A stretch of DNA of 64,000 bases from CALMFG01 sp963666035 (lineage in GTDB: Bacteria; Bacillota; Clostridia; Christensenellales; CALMFG01): contig CAXXJI010000006.1 of NCBI GenBank assembly GCA_963666035.2, positions 124,001 to 188,000 of the forward strand. Direction: 5' to 3'. The position numbers were made by a program, and so were the translations under genes. The notes below the pieces were generated by a model, which was not told the origin of the DNA, did not search any database, and saw nothing but the letters and a program-made list of their open reading frames with translations. This document shows positions 8,141-17,501 of the stretch, piece by piece. How positions within the stretch are numbered: the stretch's first letter is position 1; every line of letters starts with the position of its first letter.

Positions 8141-11100
8141 TTCGTAAAGCCCGCCGAGGTAGCCGATATCCCAACTGTCCAGTACAGCTTTTGGTTTCGA
8201 AAAGCCTGCGCCGTCGTTTAAAACGATTGTTTTCGTTATAAGTCACATCAGTGTTCGCAATACTGCCGTTGCCTCCGTTATTGTCATACGTTAAGGTGCA
8301 GGCGATGGGTTTAAAGGTCACGTTCACGGTGCACGCCTCGGTGATGTTTTGGATTTCATAATCGCCGCCGGACTGCGCGACAACCATATTCCCTGCGGTC
8401 GTCGTTACAGTATCCACTTCATAGCCGGTATCCGGCGAAGGGGTAATGGTCAAGCTGTTTCCATATGTCACCATCTGAGTCCCACTGGGAGAAACCGAAC
8501 CGTGATCGCCAGCGATTACCTCCACCGCATAATTTGCGATTGAATAGCTGACCAAAATCGTTCCGGCTGAGGTGATATCGCTGACCGTATAACTGCCGTT
8601 TGCGTTACTACTGATACCGCTGTTTGCGGCCGTCGATGTGACCGCATCCACTTCATACCCCGTATTCGGCAGCGGATAGATGGACACATCACTGCCATGC
8701 AAAACCTTGTGGGTGCCGCTGGGCAGAACATCCCCCGTTGAGGCAGATGTGATACTAACCAAATAATTAATGGGTTCAAAATCAACTTGAACCTCGCCGT
8801 CGGACGTAATATTACCGATGGTAAAAGAGCCGTTTACGGTTTGAGTGATGCCGGTAACAATTGCTGTTGTTGATAGACTGCCGACCATATAGCCGGAATC
8901 AGGAGAAGGCGTTAAAGTTAAGCTGGCACCATCAACTATTGTGAACTGACCGGCTGGCGAGACCGAACCATGGCCGCCGGAAACGATATTAATAGTGCGA
9001 TAAACCAATTCAACAGGAGGCGGTAAGTTAAAGCTTACGTTGATCGTGCCGTCCGCCGTGATATTATGAAAAGTATAGGTGCCGTCGCCGTTATCGGTAG
9101 GCGTGCCGGTTAGTGTAGATGTGATCTCGTCCAATGTGCAATCATCAAAGGGTGATATGGTAACCGTTAAGTCTTCGCCAGACAGTAATTTAACGAAACC
9201 GTTGGGGGAGACCGAACCGCCTGTTTCGGCGGAAATTTCAATCACCGATTCTTTGATCCATTTTGCATATAATCCGTCCATGCCGCTCGCGGTTTCAGAC
9301 GTCACACAATCATCAAAATCCCATGCGTTGATACATGCGGCTTCTTTATACCAGCCGTCAAACACATACCCTTCGCGAGATGGCGCAGGCGGGATGCGGA
9401 TTTTTCCGCCATAAGCGACGTCTTGTATGGGTGGCATGTTGGTTACCGTATCTGCCGTATTGGCGAAGAAAGGGATATGAACAAGGATAAGTGAGTCATT
9501 ATAGAACAGGCAATTTGCGTCGTTCCAGGGTTCTGTATCCAACCCGTATTGCAGCCGTATACTAAACAGATCACTAAAGTCGCTATATGAACGAATACTG
9601 TCGGATAACGTGAAATCTTCGCTTCGGGTACCATTGGCAGTAAACACCATGGTAGACGCGCCAGAAAAGATGATGTCTTGATTGATGTTGACCGAAGTGT
9701 CATAGATGTTACCGCAACCGATGACGTAGTATGATTGGAAGGGGTCATCAGGACCATGAGCATAGACCATTGCGCCGTCCTTAATGGTGATGTTGCCGCT
9801 CTGCACAGGTCCTTTGGTTGGAATATATTGCCCGCAGCCAATCGCTGGGACACCGATTCCACCGCTATATGCCATGACTGTTGCGCCGGAGATGGTCGTG
9901 GTTCCGCCGTTTGCGCCTTCGGCACCGCCGATACCCGCACTGTAACTGCCGCCTCTGGCGATAACGGTGCAGTTGCTGATTGAAATGGGTCCGGTTTCTC
10001 TCTGACCCGCACCACTGCCAATTCCGGCACCGCCAGATCCGCCGTCGGCTGTCACTTCGCCGCCGCTGATGGTGATGCTACCGCCGCGCTTTTCTCCGCT
10101 ACCGCCGATGCCCGCGGCACCCATTCCGCCGCCTGCGTAAACAGTGCCGCCTGTGATGTTTACCGTAGTGGTATTAGACCCGCCAATGCCGGCTGCTGTA
10201 TATACACCTAACCCTGTGACATCGCCGCCGCTGATGGTGACGGTGCCGCCGTCACCCGACGTACCCCAAACCCATCCGTCTCCATCGCCGCTGCCAATCC
10301 CTGCGCCACCCTGGCCGCCGGTCGCGTGGACAGTTCCGCCCGAGATAATGACGTTGCCGGCACCACTCCCAAATCCGCCGCCGATGCCCGCGGCATAAGC
10401 ATTCCCTGTTGCCTTGATATCGCCGCCGGATATGATGATATTGCCGCCTTGTCCAAATGTACCGCCGCCAATGCCTGCACCGCCTCTGCCACCGACAGCG
10501 TCAACTTGACCGCCGCTGATGGTGATGTTGCCTCCGTGCCCATACTTCCCGGCGCCAATACCGGCTGCATCTTCACCGCCTTTTGCTTCTATTGTGCCGC
10601 CGGTAATATTGATGATACCGCCGCTGTACTTAAAACTGCCGCCGATGCCTGCGGCGTTTCCGCCGCCGACTGCGGTGATGGTGCCGCCTTTAATTGTAAT
10701 GATGCTGGTTTGGGTATTATAATAATTGGAACCGTATGCACTGCCGCCGATGCCGGCACCCTCTATGCGGGCGAGCGCGCTAAGTGTGCCTGTTTTCCCC
10801 GGGGCGTTATCAATGGTCAACTCGGTTTCGTTCCCCACCTGAATGCAGGCATAATAACCGCCGGATTCCAGCGTATTATTGCCGTCAAGAAATAGCTTAT
10901 TGTTATACCCTGTGAACCTAAGAGCGTCATAGGGGGATATATTGGTTAAGTTTTTAAGCGTTAGGTTGGCGCCTTCGATACATCGGATTCGGACCCCGTT
11001 AGTGTCCTCGCTACCGGGTGCTGTCCCGGTTAAAGTGACGGGTTCGGTGGTTGCGATGGTGAGAATCACACCCGGGATTACGCCCGGTATCTCGGCAATA

Positions 11101-12884
11101 TTATAGGTGCCGCCGCTGGTGATGGTGGCTTTTGCCCACTCGGCGAAAAGCGTTGAGTTACGATAAATCTTAAAGGTATCACCTGGATCATAATGCGTAC
11201 CGCTTCCATCCTGGCTGGTGTTCCATCCAATAAAAGCATAGCCCGGCATTGCAAGTGCGCCCGTGTTTCGTAAGACGGTGACCTTTGAACCGATAATATA
11301 GTAATTCCCACTTTCTGGTTCATAGCCGGAAGCGGCTCCGTTTCCATGATAATACACTTTAAACCTTGCGAGCGCAGTGAGATTGACGCGAAAGGTATCC
11401 AGCGAGTAGTTTGCGCGGTTATATGCGCGGAAAACCAGCGTATGTTCACCCACGGTTGATGGATGATAAGAAAAAGAGCTGCTGCTGGTATTGGCGTAAC
11501 CAGCACCGTCGATATCCACTTGATAGCTTAAATCGTAGTTTTCGCGGTCCTCGAAGATTATTGATAAATCCAGGCTATACGCGGTGCTTACCATAATAGA
11601 TTCATCTATCTCGGCTGGAACGCCGGATTTGCGTGTGGGGTAATGGGAAGGGTATGCTCTGGATGTTATGGTAACAGTATAGGTATCGTCCGAATGTTTT
11701 TTACCATCAAAGGCCCGAAAAATAAGCGTATAGTCTCTGGCCTCAGAGGACGTAAATGCATAATCCTTTGGCACAGTGACAAAACCTGCGCCGTCAATAT
11801 TGACTTCATAGGTCAGAGGGTCTAAGTAATCATCCTCAAAGATTTGGGATAGATTAAGCGAATAGGTATCGCCAACCATTTGAATGAGCGATGCCGTGGC
11901 AGGAACGTTGCTTTTTCTTCTGGGGATGCAGCTGGTTTTAGAATAGCCCAAATCCACAGACACGCTGTCGCCGCCCGAGAATAGACTGCCGTTAAAGCCA
12001 TTCTCGTCATAGGCAAACCAATCGCCTGCCGGCAGTGTAAAGGTATCAAAATTATTACCGCTAAAAGCACCGAGGCCAATTTCCATTATGTTATCCGATA
12101 AGGTGACACTGTTGAGATTGTTGTTCGCTAAGGCGCCCTTCCCGAAATATTTAAGGTCCGGATTTAATTTGATATTTGTAAGGTTTTTAGAAGCCAGTAC
12201 GTCTTCACCCAAGCATCGAATCGGCTCACCAATTAAAGACCCTGGCAACTCTAAATTGGTAAAGCTACCGGTATAGGCTGTGAGTGTGCAGGTGCCGTCT
12301 TTGTTTGATGTTTGCTCGTAGTCTTTAAGGCGATACCCGTAGTCTGATGACACAACGGCACCGCCTTGATAAATAACGCCTGTATCACCGCCATATGCAG
12401 TGAACTGGCACCAATCACCATACTTATTGGGGAGAGTATATGAGTTATACGAACTTGCTCCAACGCCAATATATGTGAGCGTTTCGGGTAATTGTAAGTA
12501 GATAGACAGGTTTGCATTATAAAAAGCTCTGTGGCCGATATATTCTATGGAATTTCCCATTTCAAAGTCGAACGCAAAAGGATTAGGATCATACGCTTTA
12601 TAAAAGGCTTCCTCGCCGATAAATCTTAAGGAGTTGGATAGAAGCACTTTTTGGAGCATACGTACGTCTTTAAACGCCCCTGGTGCAATATGTGTGACTT
12701 TAAGCCCGTTGATATAATAGGGAATATTGGCAGAAGATGTATAACTACTGCCGTAAACGGTACACGTACCGTCACCGTTATCACCATAATTCAGACTACC
12801 ATAAGTATCCGCATGGGCCGGAGCCGGGAGTATGGTGATGAGGCACAGCAGAATAATGGCAAACAGAAAGGATGTTTTTTTCAT
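8130..12884 (-). CDS. Giant secreted multi-repeat surface protein (adhesin-like), frameshifted near its 3' end
   Basis: 1584 residues with a clear signal peptide (KKTSFLFAIILLCLITILPAPAHA). Domains in order: BspA-type leucine-rich repeat units (about 30-290; e.g. IAPGAFKDVRML, SIEYIGHRAFYNA), two copies of an Ig/cadherin-like repeat (about 300-490), an InlB-type repeat (GYAFIGWNTSQDG), a glycine-rich array with AGIGG/ITISGG units (about 590-1020), a second InlB-type repeat (GYVFDGWYKE), and four to five HGSVSP/TPSPDTGYEV repeats. The final 40 residues (from NNRFKRRRRLF) look non-coding and result from the frameshift described for the downstream fragment. GGGG lies upstream of the ATG. It should be exported and is likely the substrate of the adjacent sortase if the C-terminal module is joined. 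Ligand unknown. Confidence 0.88.
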   Translation of the reverse strand: MKKTSFLFAIILLCLITILPAPAHADTYGSLNYGDNGDGTCTVYGSSYTSSANIPYYINGLKVTHIAPGAFKDVRMLQKVLLSNSLRFIGEEAFYKAYDPNPFAFDFEMGNSIEYIGHRAFYNANLSIYLQLPETLTYIGVGASSYNSYTLPNKYGDWCQFTAYGGDTGVIYQGGAVVSSDYGYRLKDYEQTSNKDGTCTLTAYTGSFTNLELPGSLIGEPIRCLGEDVLASKNLTNIKLNPDLKYFGKGALANNNLNSVTLSDNIMEIGLGAFSGNNFDTFTLPAGDWFAYDENGFNGSLFSGGDSVSVDLGYSKTSCIPRRKSNVPATASLIQMVGDTYSLNLSQIFEDDYLDPLTYEVNIDGAGFVTVPKDYAFTSSEARDYTLIFRAFDGKKHSDDTYTVTITSRAYPSHYPTRKSGVPAEIDESIMVSTAYSLDLSIIFEDRENYDLSYQVDIDGAGYANTSSSSFSYHPSTVGEHTLVFRAYNRANYSLDTFRVNLTALARFKVYYHGNGAASGYEPESGNYYIIGSKVTVLRNTGALAMPGYAFIGWNTSQDGSGTHYDPGDTFKIYRNSTLFAEWAKATITSGGTYNIAEIPGVIPGVILTIATTEPVTLTGTAPGSEDTNGVRIRCIEGANLTLKNLTNISPYDALRFTGYNNKLFLDGNNTLESGGYYACIQVGNETELTIDNAPGKTGTLSALARIEGAGIGGSAYGSNYYNTQTSIITIKGGTITAVGGGNAAGIGGSFKYSGGIINITGGTIEAKGGEDAAGIGAGKYGHGGNITISGGQVDAVGGRGGAGIGGGTFGQGGNIIISGGDIKATGNAYAAGIGGGFGSGAGNVIISGGTVHATGGQGGAGIGSGDGDGWVWGTSGDGGTVTISGGDVTGLGVYTAAGIGGSNTTTVNITGGTVYAGGGMGAAGIGGSGEKRGGSITISGGEVTADGGSGGAGIGSGAGQRETGPISISNCTVIARGGSYSAGIGGAEGANGGTTTISGATVMAYSGGIGVPAIGCGQYIPTKGPVQSGNITIKDGAMVYAHGPDDPFQSYYVIGCGNIYDTSVNINQDIIFSGASTMVFTANGTRSEDFTLSDSIRSYSDFSDLFSIRLQYGLDTEPWNDANCLFYNDSLILVHIPFFANTADTVTNMPPIQDVAYGGKIRIPPAPSREGYVFDGWYKEAACINAWDFDDCVTSETASGMDGLYAKWIKESVIEISAETGGSVSPNGFVKLLSGEDLTVTISPFDDCTLDEITSTLTGTPTDNGDGTYTFHNITADGTINVSFNLPPPVELVYRTINIVSGGHGSVSPAGQFTIVDGASLTLTPSPDSGYMVGSLSTTAIVTGITQTVNGSFTIGNITSDGEVQVDFEPINYLVSITSASTGDVLPSGTHKVLHGSDVSIYPLPNTGYEVDAVTSTAANSGISSNANGSYTVSDITSAGTILVSYSIANYAVEVIAGDHGSVSPSGTQMVTYGNSLTITPSPDTGYEVDTVTTTAGNMVVAQSGGDYEIQNITEACTVNVTFKPIACTLTYDNNGGNGSIANTDVTYNENNRFKRRRRLFETKSCTGQLGYRLPRRALRSER
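9835..10705 (-). repeat. In-gene glycine-rich repeat array
   Basis: About a dozen imperfect units of roughly 60-80 bases encode ISGG-x-AxGG-x-AGIGG motifs. The DNA repeats (cgccgccgctgatggtgatg-like on the plus strand) are degenerate, so they are an old protein repeat rather than a recent DNA expansion. Short periodic Gly/Ile/Thr units of this kind usually fold as a right-handed beta-helix or roll. Confidence 0.75.
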
Positions 12885-13247
12885 GGAATTTCCCCGTTAA
12901 CATCGATAGTTTAGTTAAAACCGGATGACTGATTGCCAAATATTCGACCCGAAAATATTGGTTTTTCGCCATCGGAAAAGGCATATAAAATCCCCAGTTT
13001 CCTGCATCATAAAGTGATAATTCTTATTTTGTCAAACCCGTTGCGGTAAACGGTCGATTTTTGAGGTTGAACGGTTGACGGTTTGATTTTGCACCGTTAC
13101 ATTACCTATACGCTTTGAAAAACGAGAGGCAAAAAACACATGAGCATTACCGATAAATGTATTATTTCAACCGTTTAAAACAGGAAAGTTGACACATGCA
13201 ATATTCCATGTAAGAATTAAATATATAAAATGAGGAGAAAAGCTTTT
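12885..13247. other. Divergent intergenic region
   Basis: About 360 bases separate the giant adhesin (leftward) from the kinase gene (rightward) and must contain both promoters. A good rightward promoter is visible (listed separately). For the leftward gene I see no near-consensus box. The direct repeat-like stretches ggtcgatttttgaggttgaacggttgacggtttgattttg (around 13050-13090, three GGTTGA/GGTTTGA units) could be regulator sites, for instance for the adjacent LytTR-type regulator, but this is inference. Confidence 0.4.
13189..13217 (+). promoter_or_regulatory. Promoter of the LytS-type kinase operon
   Basis: TTGACA at 13189-13194 matches the -35 consensus exactly; 17 bases later AAGAAT (13212-13217) is a moderate -10. 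The start would lie only 20-30 bases before the kinase start codon. Confidence 0.6.
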
Positions 13248-14510
13248 GTGATGGTAATCGGTTATTTTGATGCTTTTTTAGTGGGTGCTTTTTCGATTAT
13301 TTTTCTATATTTCATCACACTCTACTTCTTTAGTCCGGCAGAGAAGTACTATCTTTTTTTTGCAGTCGCGTGTCTGATTGAAGCCATACGCATGATGGTT
13401 TTAAACATACATACTGGAGAAGGAGCAAGCACGTTAAGTGTGTTTCTCTACCGCAATCTCGGTTCACTCACATTTATTTGGTTTCCCTATCTACAGGTCA
13501 TGGTGGCGCATTCCTTGTTTGAAGGCATAGCAAAAAAAACAGTGCTTAAAGCATTGCTATATTTCCATATCGGGATCAGCCTGGCTATCGTCTTTGTCTT
13601 CTTGCCATATTACACTTATCCGACCATTCTTGATTATTTGATGATGGGCGTTATGATTTACGCAACCTATATATTCACGGCGGCTTTGATCAGAAAGATG
13701 AAATTTTCGCTTGCCATGTTTATAACCAATTTGGTTTTGATCAGTGTGGTCGTTCATGATGTCTTGCTGGGATCCGGAGTGATTACATCTCGGGTCGGAG
13801 AGTTAAACCCATATGTCCTTTTTGGATATTTATATATGATGTCGGTCATATTGGCAAAAAAGCATCGACTGACGAATGAGGAACACTTCAATGCGCAATT
13901 GCGGTTTTTAAACGCACAAATTGAGCCGCATTTTTTATATAATACCATCAGCACCATCCGTGCCTGCTGCCGGACAGATGCGGAGAAATCCCGGGAGCTG
14001 CTGGGTCATTTCAGTGTCTACCTACGGGGGAAATTTAAGAACGGGGAAGAGCTGTTTACTCCGCTGAAAGATGAGCTTGAATTGGTAAAAGCATACTTAA
14101 CCATTGAACAGGTGCGTTTTAACAATCGATTGACGGTAGAGTATGATATCGATGAAAACTGCGATGTGCTGGTGCCGTGCCTAATCATCCAGCCGATTGT
14201 GGAAAACGCGGTGAAGCACGGGCTGTATCATAAAGTCGAAGGCGGCAAAATTATCATTCGGATCAAGCGCCTTGGGCAGAATATTGTTGTTACCATCTCG
14301 GATAATGGCATAGGGATGGAAGCAGAACGCCTATCGGAATTGCTGAAGCATCCGGAGGCGGGTATTGGTATCCGCAACACCAATGAAAGGCTGAAACAGC
14401 ATTTTAAAACTGAAATTGAAATGCAGTGTGCGCCAGGTAAAGGAACCACTGCAATGATCACTATCCCTGTGAATACAGATCAGGGAAGAGGGCGTGGAAA
14501 AGAGAGGTAG
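13248..14510 (+). CDS. Sensor histidine kinase, LytS/YesM-type (His_kinase plus HATPase)
   Basis: Membrane sensor of about 420 residues. Six or seven hydrophobic segments fill the first half, with little extracellular sequence. The cytoplasmic part begins near NAQLRFLNAQIEPHFLYNTIS, the PF06580-type motif that carries the phosphorylated His (PHFLYN). The ATP-binding domain shows the N-box NAVKHGL and the G-box DNGIGM...GIGIRNTNERL. GAGGAG (13232-13237) is the ribosome site, so GTG 13248 or ATG 13251 is preferred over ATG 13230, which would overlap it. The response regulator follows after 6 bases. Because the promoter region is shared with the giant adhesin, this pair probably controls that surface operon. 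Confidence 0.9.
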   Translation: MMVIGYFDAFLVGAFSIIFLYFITLYFFSPAEKYYLFFAVACLIEAIRMMVLNIHTGEGASTLSVFLYRNLGSLTFIWFPYLQVMVAHSLFEGIAKKTVLKALLYFHIGISLAIVFVFLPYYTYPTILDYLMMGVMIYATYIFTAALIRKMKFSLAMFITNLVLISVVVHDVLLGSGVITSRVGELNPYVLFGYLYMMSVILAKKHRLTNEEHFNAQLRFLNAQIEPHFLYNTISTIRACCRTDAEKSRELLGHFSVYLRGKFKNGEELFTPLKDELELVKAYLTIEQVRFNNRLTVEYDIDENCDVLVPCLIIQPIVENAVKHGLYHKVEGGKIIIRIKRLGQNIVVTISDNGIGMEAERLSELLKHPEAGIGIRNTNERLKQHFKTEIEMQCAPGKGTTAMITIPVNTDQGRGRGKER

Positions 14511-14516
14511 CCGGAA

Positions 14517-15269
14517 ATGATACGATGTATTGTGGTTGATGATGAACCGCTCATACTGGATGAACTCGTGGGGTTTATAAAAGAAAGCGATGCTGCAGTT
14601 GTTGGCGCATATCAGAACCCACAGGCGGCGCTGGATGAAATCGAGAAGACCCGCCCTGATATTGCATTTTTGGATATCGAGATGCCGGGGATCAATGGTA
14701 TTGAGCTCGCAAAAATGGTACAGGAACGCTGGTCTGATATTCACATCGTTTTTGTTACGGCGTACAAAGAGTATGCAGTCAAAGCATTTGGGGTCTGCGC
14801 AATACACTATCTATTAAAACCAGTAGATGAGCATGGCGTTAAGGAAGCTATCAATCGCGCGGCCAAGATGCGGCAGATGGGACGCGATCTTGGAAAAACG
14901 GAGTCCGCTTTTTTGGTTAAAAACAGTGCTGGGAGTACAGACCGGATTAGTTTAAGCGATAAAAACGATATCGTTGTGATTAAACTATCTGAAATTCTAT
15001 ATTTTACATCCGATGATAATGTCGTATCGGTTGTGACCAAAAGCGGGAAATACAAAACCAGAAAAAACTTAAGCTTTTGGCAAAATCAATTAAAGGGGTT
15101 GGATTTTATTCGATGCCACAAAGCCTATATTGTGAACGCCAATTACATCTATAAGATGATACACATCCTTGGAGAATATAAGGAATTGCAGCTCAATTAC
15201 TGTGATGTGAGAATTCCGATCAGTCGAAGAAAGTTATATGATGTAAAGCAATGGCTGGGGGTACTGTAG
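14517..15269 (+). CDS. Response regulator, LytTR family
   Basis: Receiver domain (residues 1-120) with acidic Asp8/Asp9, phospho-acceptor Asp53 in FLDIEMPG, and the conserved lysine in LLKPV. A LytTR DNA-binding domain (about 145-250) follows, with VVKLSEILYFTSDDN-like and FIRCHKAYIVNANYI motifs typical of the family. It is 250 residues long, the usual AgrA/LytR-type size. Paired with the LytS-type kinase 6 bases upstream. LytTR proteins bind direct repeats about two helical turns apart, so the divergent promoter region of the adhesin is the obvious candidate target. Confidence 0.93.
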   Translation: MIRCIVVDDEPLILDELVGFIKESDAAVVGAYQNPQAALDEIEKTRPDIAFLDIEMPGINGIELAKMVQERWSDIHIVFVTAYKEYAVKAFGVCAIHYLLKPVDEHGVKEAINRAAKMRQMGRDLGKTESAFLVKNSAGSTDRISLSDKNDIVVIKLSEILYFTSDDNVVSVVTKSGKYKTRKNLSFWQNQLKGLDFIRCHKAYIVNANYIYKMIHILGEYKELQLNYCDVRIPISRRKLYDVKQWLGVL

Positions 15270-15339
15270 ATGTGGGCTTGCTTGCACAGCATAGAGCCAA
15301 TTGGGCTTGCCGCAAAAAAGCTTTTGCATAGGGTATAAA

Positions 15340-15372
15340 AAAAGAGCACTCATAATATGCGTGCTCCTTTTT
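15340..15372 (+). terminator. Terminator after the LytTR regulator
   Basis: AAAAAGAGCAC and GTGCTCCTTTTT pair around an 11-nt loop (with one bulge), followed by a T-run. It sits about 70 bases after the stop codon. Confidence 0.75.
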
Positions 15373-15428
15373 AATTTTCTTTGAAGCGGGAATAGCTATT
15401 CTCGGGTCAGCGCGATTTTGTGCGGTGA

Positions 15429-15690
15429 TTAATAAGGATAAACAGCACACGCGTTGTTATAGAACACATCGTTTAGTTCATCGGATGAAAATATATCCGA
15501 TTGGGCTACAAAATCTATTGAATTCTGATAACTTTATTTGGTCAGTGTTGACGGTGCGTCGCTGCCCCACATGAGATGATCGGACACCGCGAAATCTTTA
15601 GCTATTTTGATGTATTTGCGTGCTATCCCATAAGGATACAGTTCCGGCTTTGTCAAGATCGGCAGTGCGGACAGGTCGAATCAAATATTT
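15429..15690 (-). pseudogene. Remnant of an amidohydrolase-family gene (C-terminal part)
   Basis: In one minus-strand frame the DNA reads FDLSALPILTKPELYPYG..., then SDHLMWGSDAPSTLTK, a TAA stop, and continues in the same frame ID-FVAQSDIFSSDELNDVFYNNACAVYPY before the true stop. WGSDAP followed by a late NA-x-x-VY is the C-terminal signature of amidohydrolase_2 (TIM-barrel metal hydrolases). There is an internal stop, a further stop or frameshift near 15683, and no 5' part. A decayed gene; function lost. The rest of the gap to 15881 contains only a promoter. Confidence 0.7.
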
Positions 15691-15854
15691 TCCATGGGAC
15701 TGTTTTGGCAGAGTACAGCACAAAATCACTTTAATCCTTAAAAAGCTTAGATTTATTAAAATAGAAAAAGATGATTTTGAGTAAGAAAGGACTGCCGCCG
15801 GATAATCTTTCAAAATGAATATTCAGATATTCACATCCTATTCAAATTGCAGGT

Positions 15855-15883
15855 TTGACAAAATGATATACTGTCACTAGAAT
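15855..15883 (+). promoter_or_regulatory. Promoter for the HAD/AraC pair
   Basis: TTGACA (15855-15860), 17-base spacer, TAGAAT (15878-15883): near-consensus vegetative promoter about 30 bases before the HAD start. Confidence 0.75.
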
Positions 15884-15914
15884 GATACATGTTATAATCC
15901 TTGGGAGGCGCGGC

Positions 15915-16544
15915 ATGATAAAACTGATTATATTCGATATGGACGGTACACTCTTTAAAACGGAGAGTGTTGATGTGAAAGCATTTAACGATGCACTGGT
16001 ACAAGTGGGTCAAGCACCCAAATCACGTGAAGAGATTCTAAGCCATGTAGGCAAGCCCTTTGACCAGCTTTGTACGGATATATTGGGTTCTGACGATGAG
16101 AAGCTGAGAAAAGAGTTTGTTGAACATGTAAGCAAAAATGAGGCGAAAGAAATAGATGCGCTTGGCGAGTTATATGACGGCGTCGATGAGATGCTCAACC
16201 ATTTAAAAAATCAGATGTATACACTATGTATTTGCACAAATGGGAACCGTGAGTATGTAGAACGGATATCAACAAAATTCAATTTCAACGAGGTATTCAG
16301 TGATATCCTGTTTTCCAAGAAGGATAGGACAAAAGCACAAGCAGTGTTGGAACTGAAAAACAAGTATAAAGCGGAGACGTTTGTTGTGGTCGGGGACAGG
16401 ATACACGATTTTGATGCGGCAAAACAACACGGCGGAATATCAATCGGTGTGTCCTATGGCTACGGCGGCGAGGAAGTACGCGAAGCGGATTATGCGGCAG
16501 ACAGCGTCGCTGAAGTACAAAGCATTATTGAGGGGCTTTTTTAG
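15915..16544 (+). CDS. HAD-superfamily hydrolase (phosphoglycolate-phosphatase/PGMB-like)
   Basis: 209-residue soluble phosphatase. Motif I FDMDGTLFKTE, motif II CTNGN, motif III lysine in SKKDRTKA, motif IV VGDRIHDFDAA are all intact. A short helical cap (residues about 20-85) places it with the phosphoglycolate phosphatase/beta-PGM group. ATG at 15915 follows GGGAGG at 15903-15908; an upstream ATG gives only a 11-residue unlikely extension. It shares a promoter with the PAS-AraC regulator downstream. The substrate is not evident; a sugar phosphate produced by the next operon is plausible. Confidence 0.85.
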   Translation: MIKLIIFDMDGTLFKTESVDVKAFNDALVQVGQAPKSREEILSHVGKPFDQLCTDILGSDDEKLRKEFVEHVSKNEAKEIDALGELYDGVDEMLNHLKNQMYTLCICTNGNREYVERISTKFNFNEVFSDILFSKKDRTKAQAVLELKNKYKAETFVVVGDRIHDFDAAKQHGGISIGVSYGYGGEEVREADYAADSVAEVQSIIEGLF

Positions 16545-16584
16545 CAAGCATCACGCGCCCAAATAAATTGTCGTGGAGGGTGAT

Positions 16585-17337
16585 ATGAATATTTCTCTTT
16601 TCCAGAATGATTTTTTTTCTAATATAAATTTTGACAATAAAATTGTCGCTTTGTTCGATTCTATTGATAGATTGTGTTTTTTTGTAAAAAACAGAGATTT
16701 TCAAATAGTATATGCCAACCCTTATCTGATTGAGATGTACAACCTGAAGGAAGCAAAGAGTATTATTGGAAAGACCGATCACGATATACTCGATACATAC
16801 CTTGCAGATAAATACCGAATTGACGATATTAAAGTGATGGAGACCGGCAAACCCGTTATGAATATTATTGAGCTGGTGCTCAGCCAGAGCGGGATTCCAG
16901 ATTGGTTTATCACCAATAAGATTCCCGTGTTTTCTAAAAACGGTGAAATTAGTGGCTTGATGGGTACCATGAAACACGTCACGGCTTCAGATATGGATGA
17001 TGGAAACGGCAATAAAAGTACATTTATGTATGAGGTTTTAAGCTATATTGCGGACAATATCGAGGACCGTTTAACCATCCGCACGATGACGGATCATTTT
17101 AATATGTCAGAACGGTCCTTTGAAAAGAAGTTTAAATCATATCTGAAAATGACGCCAAAAAACTTCATCATCAAATATCGCGTGCTTAAGGCAAGCGATT
17201 ATATTTTAAAAGACGGCGATATAGCCGGAACAGCACAAAAATACGGTTTTTATGATCAAAGTGCATTCACCAAGCAATTCAAAGCTCATATGCATATGAC
17301 TCCGCTGCAGTACCTTAAAAAGTATAAAAAGCAGTAA
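16585..17337 (+). CDS. PAS-domain AraC-family transcriptional regulator
   Basis: 250 residues. N-terminal PAS fold (about 25-135: FFVKNRDFQIVYANPYLIEMY, IIGKTDHDILD) and C-terminal AraC-type double helix-turn-helix (about 155-250), ending with the hallmark YGFYDQSAFTKQFKAHMHMTPLQYLKKYKK. ATG at 16585 is supported by GGAGG at 16575-16579. Most AraC sugar regulators have a cupin sensor; a PAS sensor is less common and may sense a small aromatic, heme or sugar-derived ligand. Position directly before the Gfo/Idh-ABC-epimerase operon suggests it activates that operon. Confidence 0.88.
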   Translation: MNISLFQNDFFSNINFDNKIVALFDSIDRLCFFVKNRDFQIVYANPYLIEMYNLKEAKSIIGKTDHDILDTYLADKYRIDDIKVMETGKPVMNIIELVLSQSGIPDWFITNKIPVFSKNGEISGLMGTMKHVTASDMDDGNGNKSTFMYEVLSYIADNIEDRLTIRTMTDHFNMSERSFEKKFKSYLKMTPKNFIIKYRVLKASDYILKDGDIAGTAQKYGFYDQSAFTKQFKAHMHMTPLQYLKKYKKQ

Positions 17338-17363
17338 GCGGTCATGGGCCGCTTTTTATTTTT
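17336..17363 (+). terminator. Terminator after the PAS-AraC gene
   Basis: AAGCGG (17336-17341) pairs with CCGCTT (17349-17354) and runs into TTTTTATTTTT. It overlaps the stop codon of the regulator. Confidence 0.7.
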
Positions 17364-17501
17364 GATGATTTTTTACTATTTTTGCTGAATTTTATCCGAT
17401 TTGGATTACGGTTTTTTACCAAAAATATTTGAAAATGTCCTATAAACAATTCCCTGAAAAAAATAAGATGATAACACAAATATTGCAGGGAGTGATTTAA
17501 A

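Noticed and set aside
8216..8240. Programmed frameshift with canonical slippery sequence in the giant adhesin
   Set aside because: The shift needed is +1 and no known +1 pattern (slow codon or stop after a slippery codon) is present; kept only as an open possibility.
9835..10705. Periodic short repeats that could suggest a CRISPR array
   Set aside because: Repeats are degenerate, unit length varies, there are no unique spacers, and the frame stays open throughout; they encode AGIGG units.
9079..11596. Many long open frames on the plus strand opposite the giant adhesin gene
   Set aside because: They mirror the glycine- and proline-rich codons of the repeat array on the other strand, lack ribosome sites and have low-complexity Pro/Ala translations.
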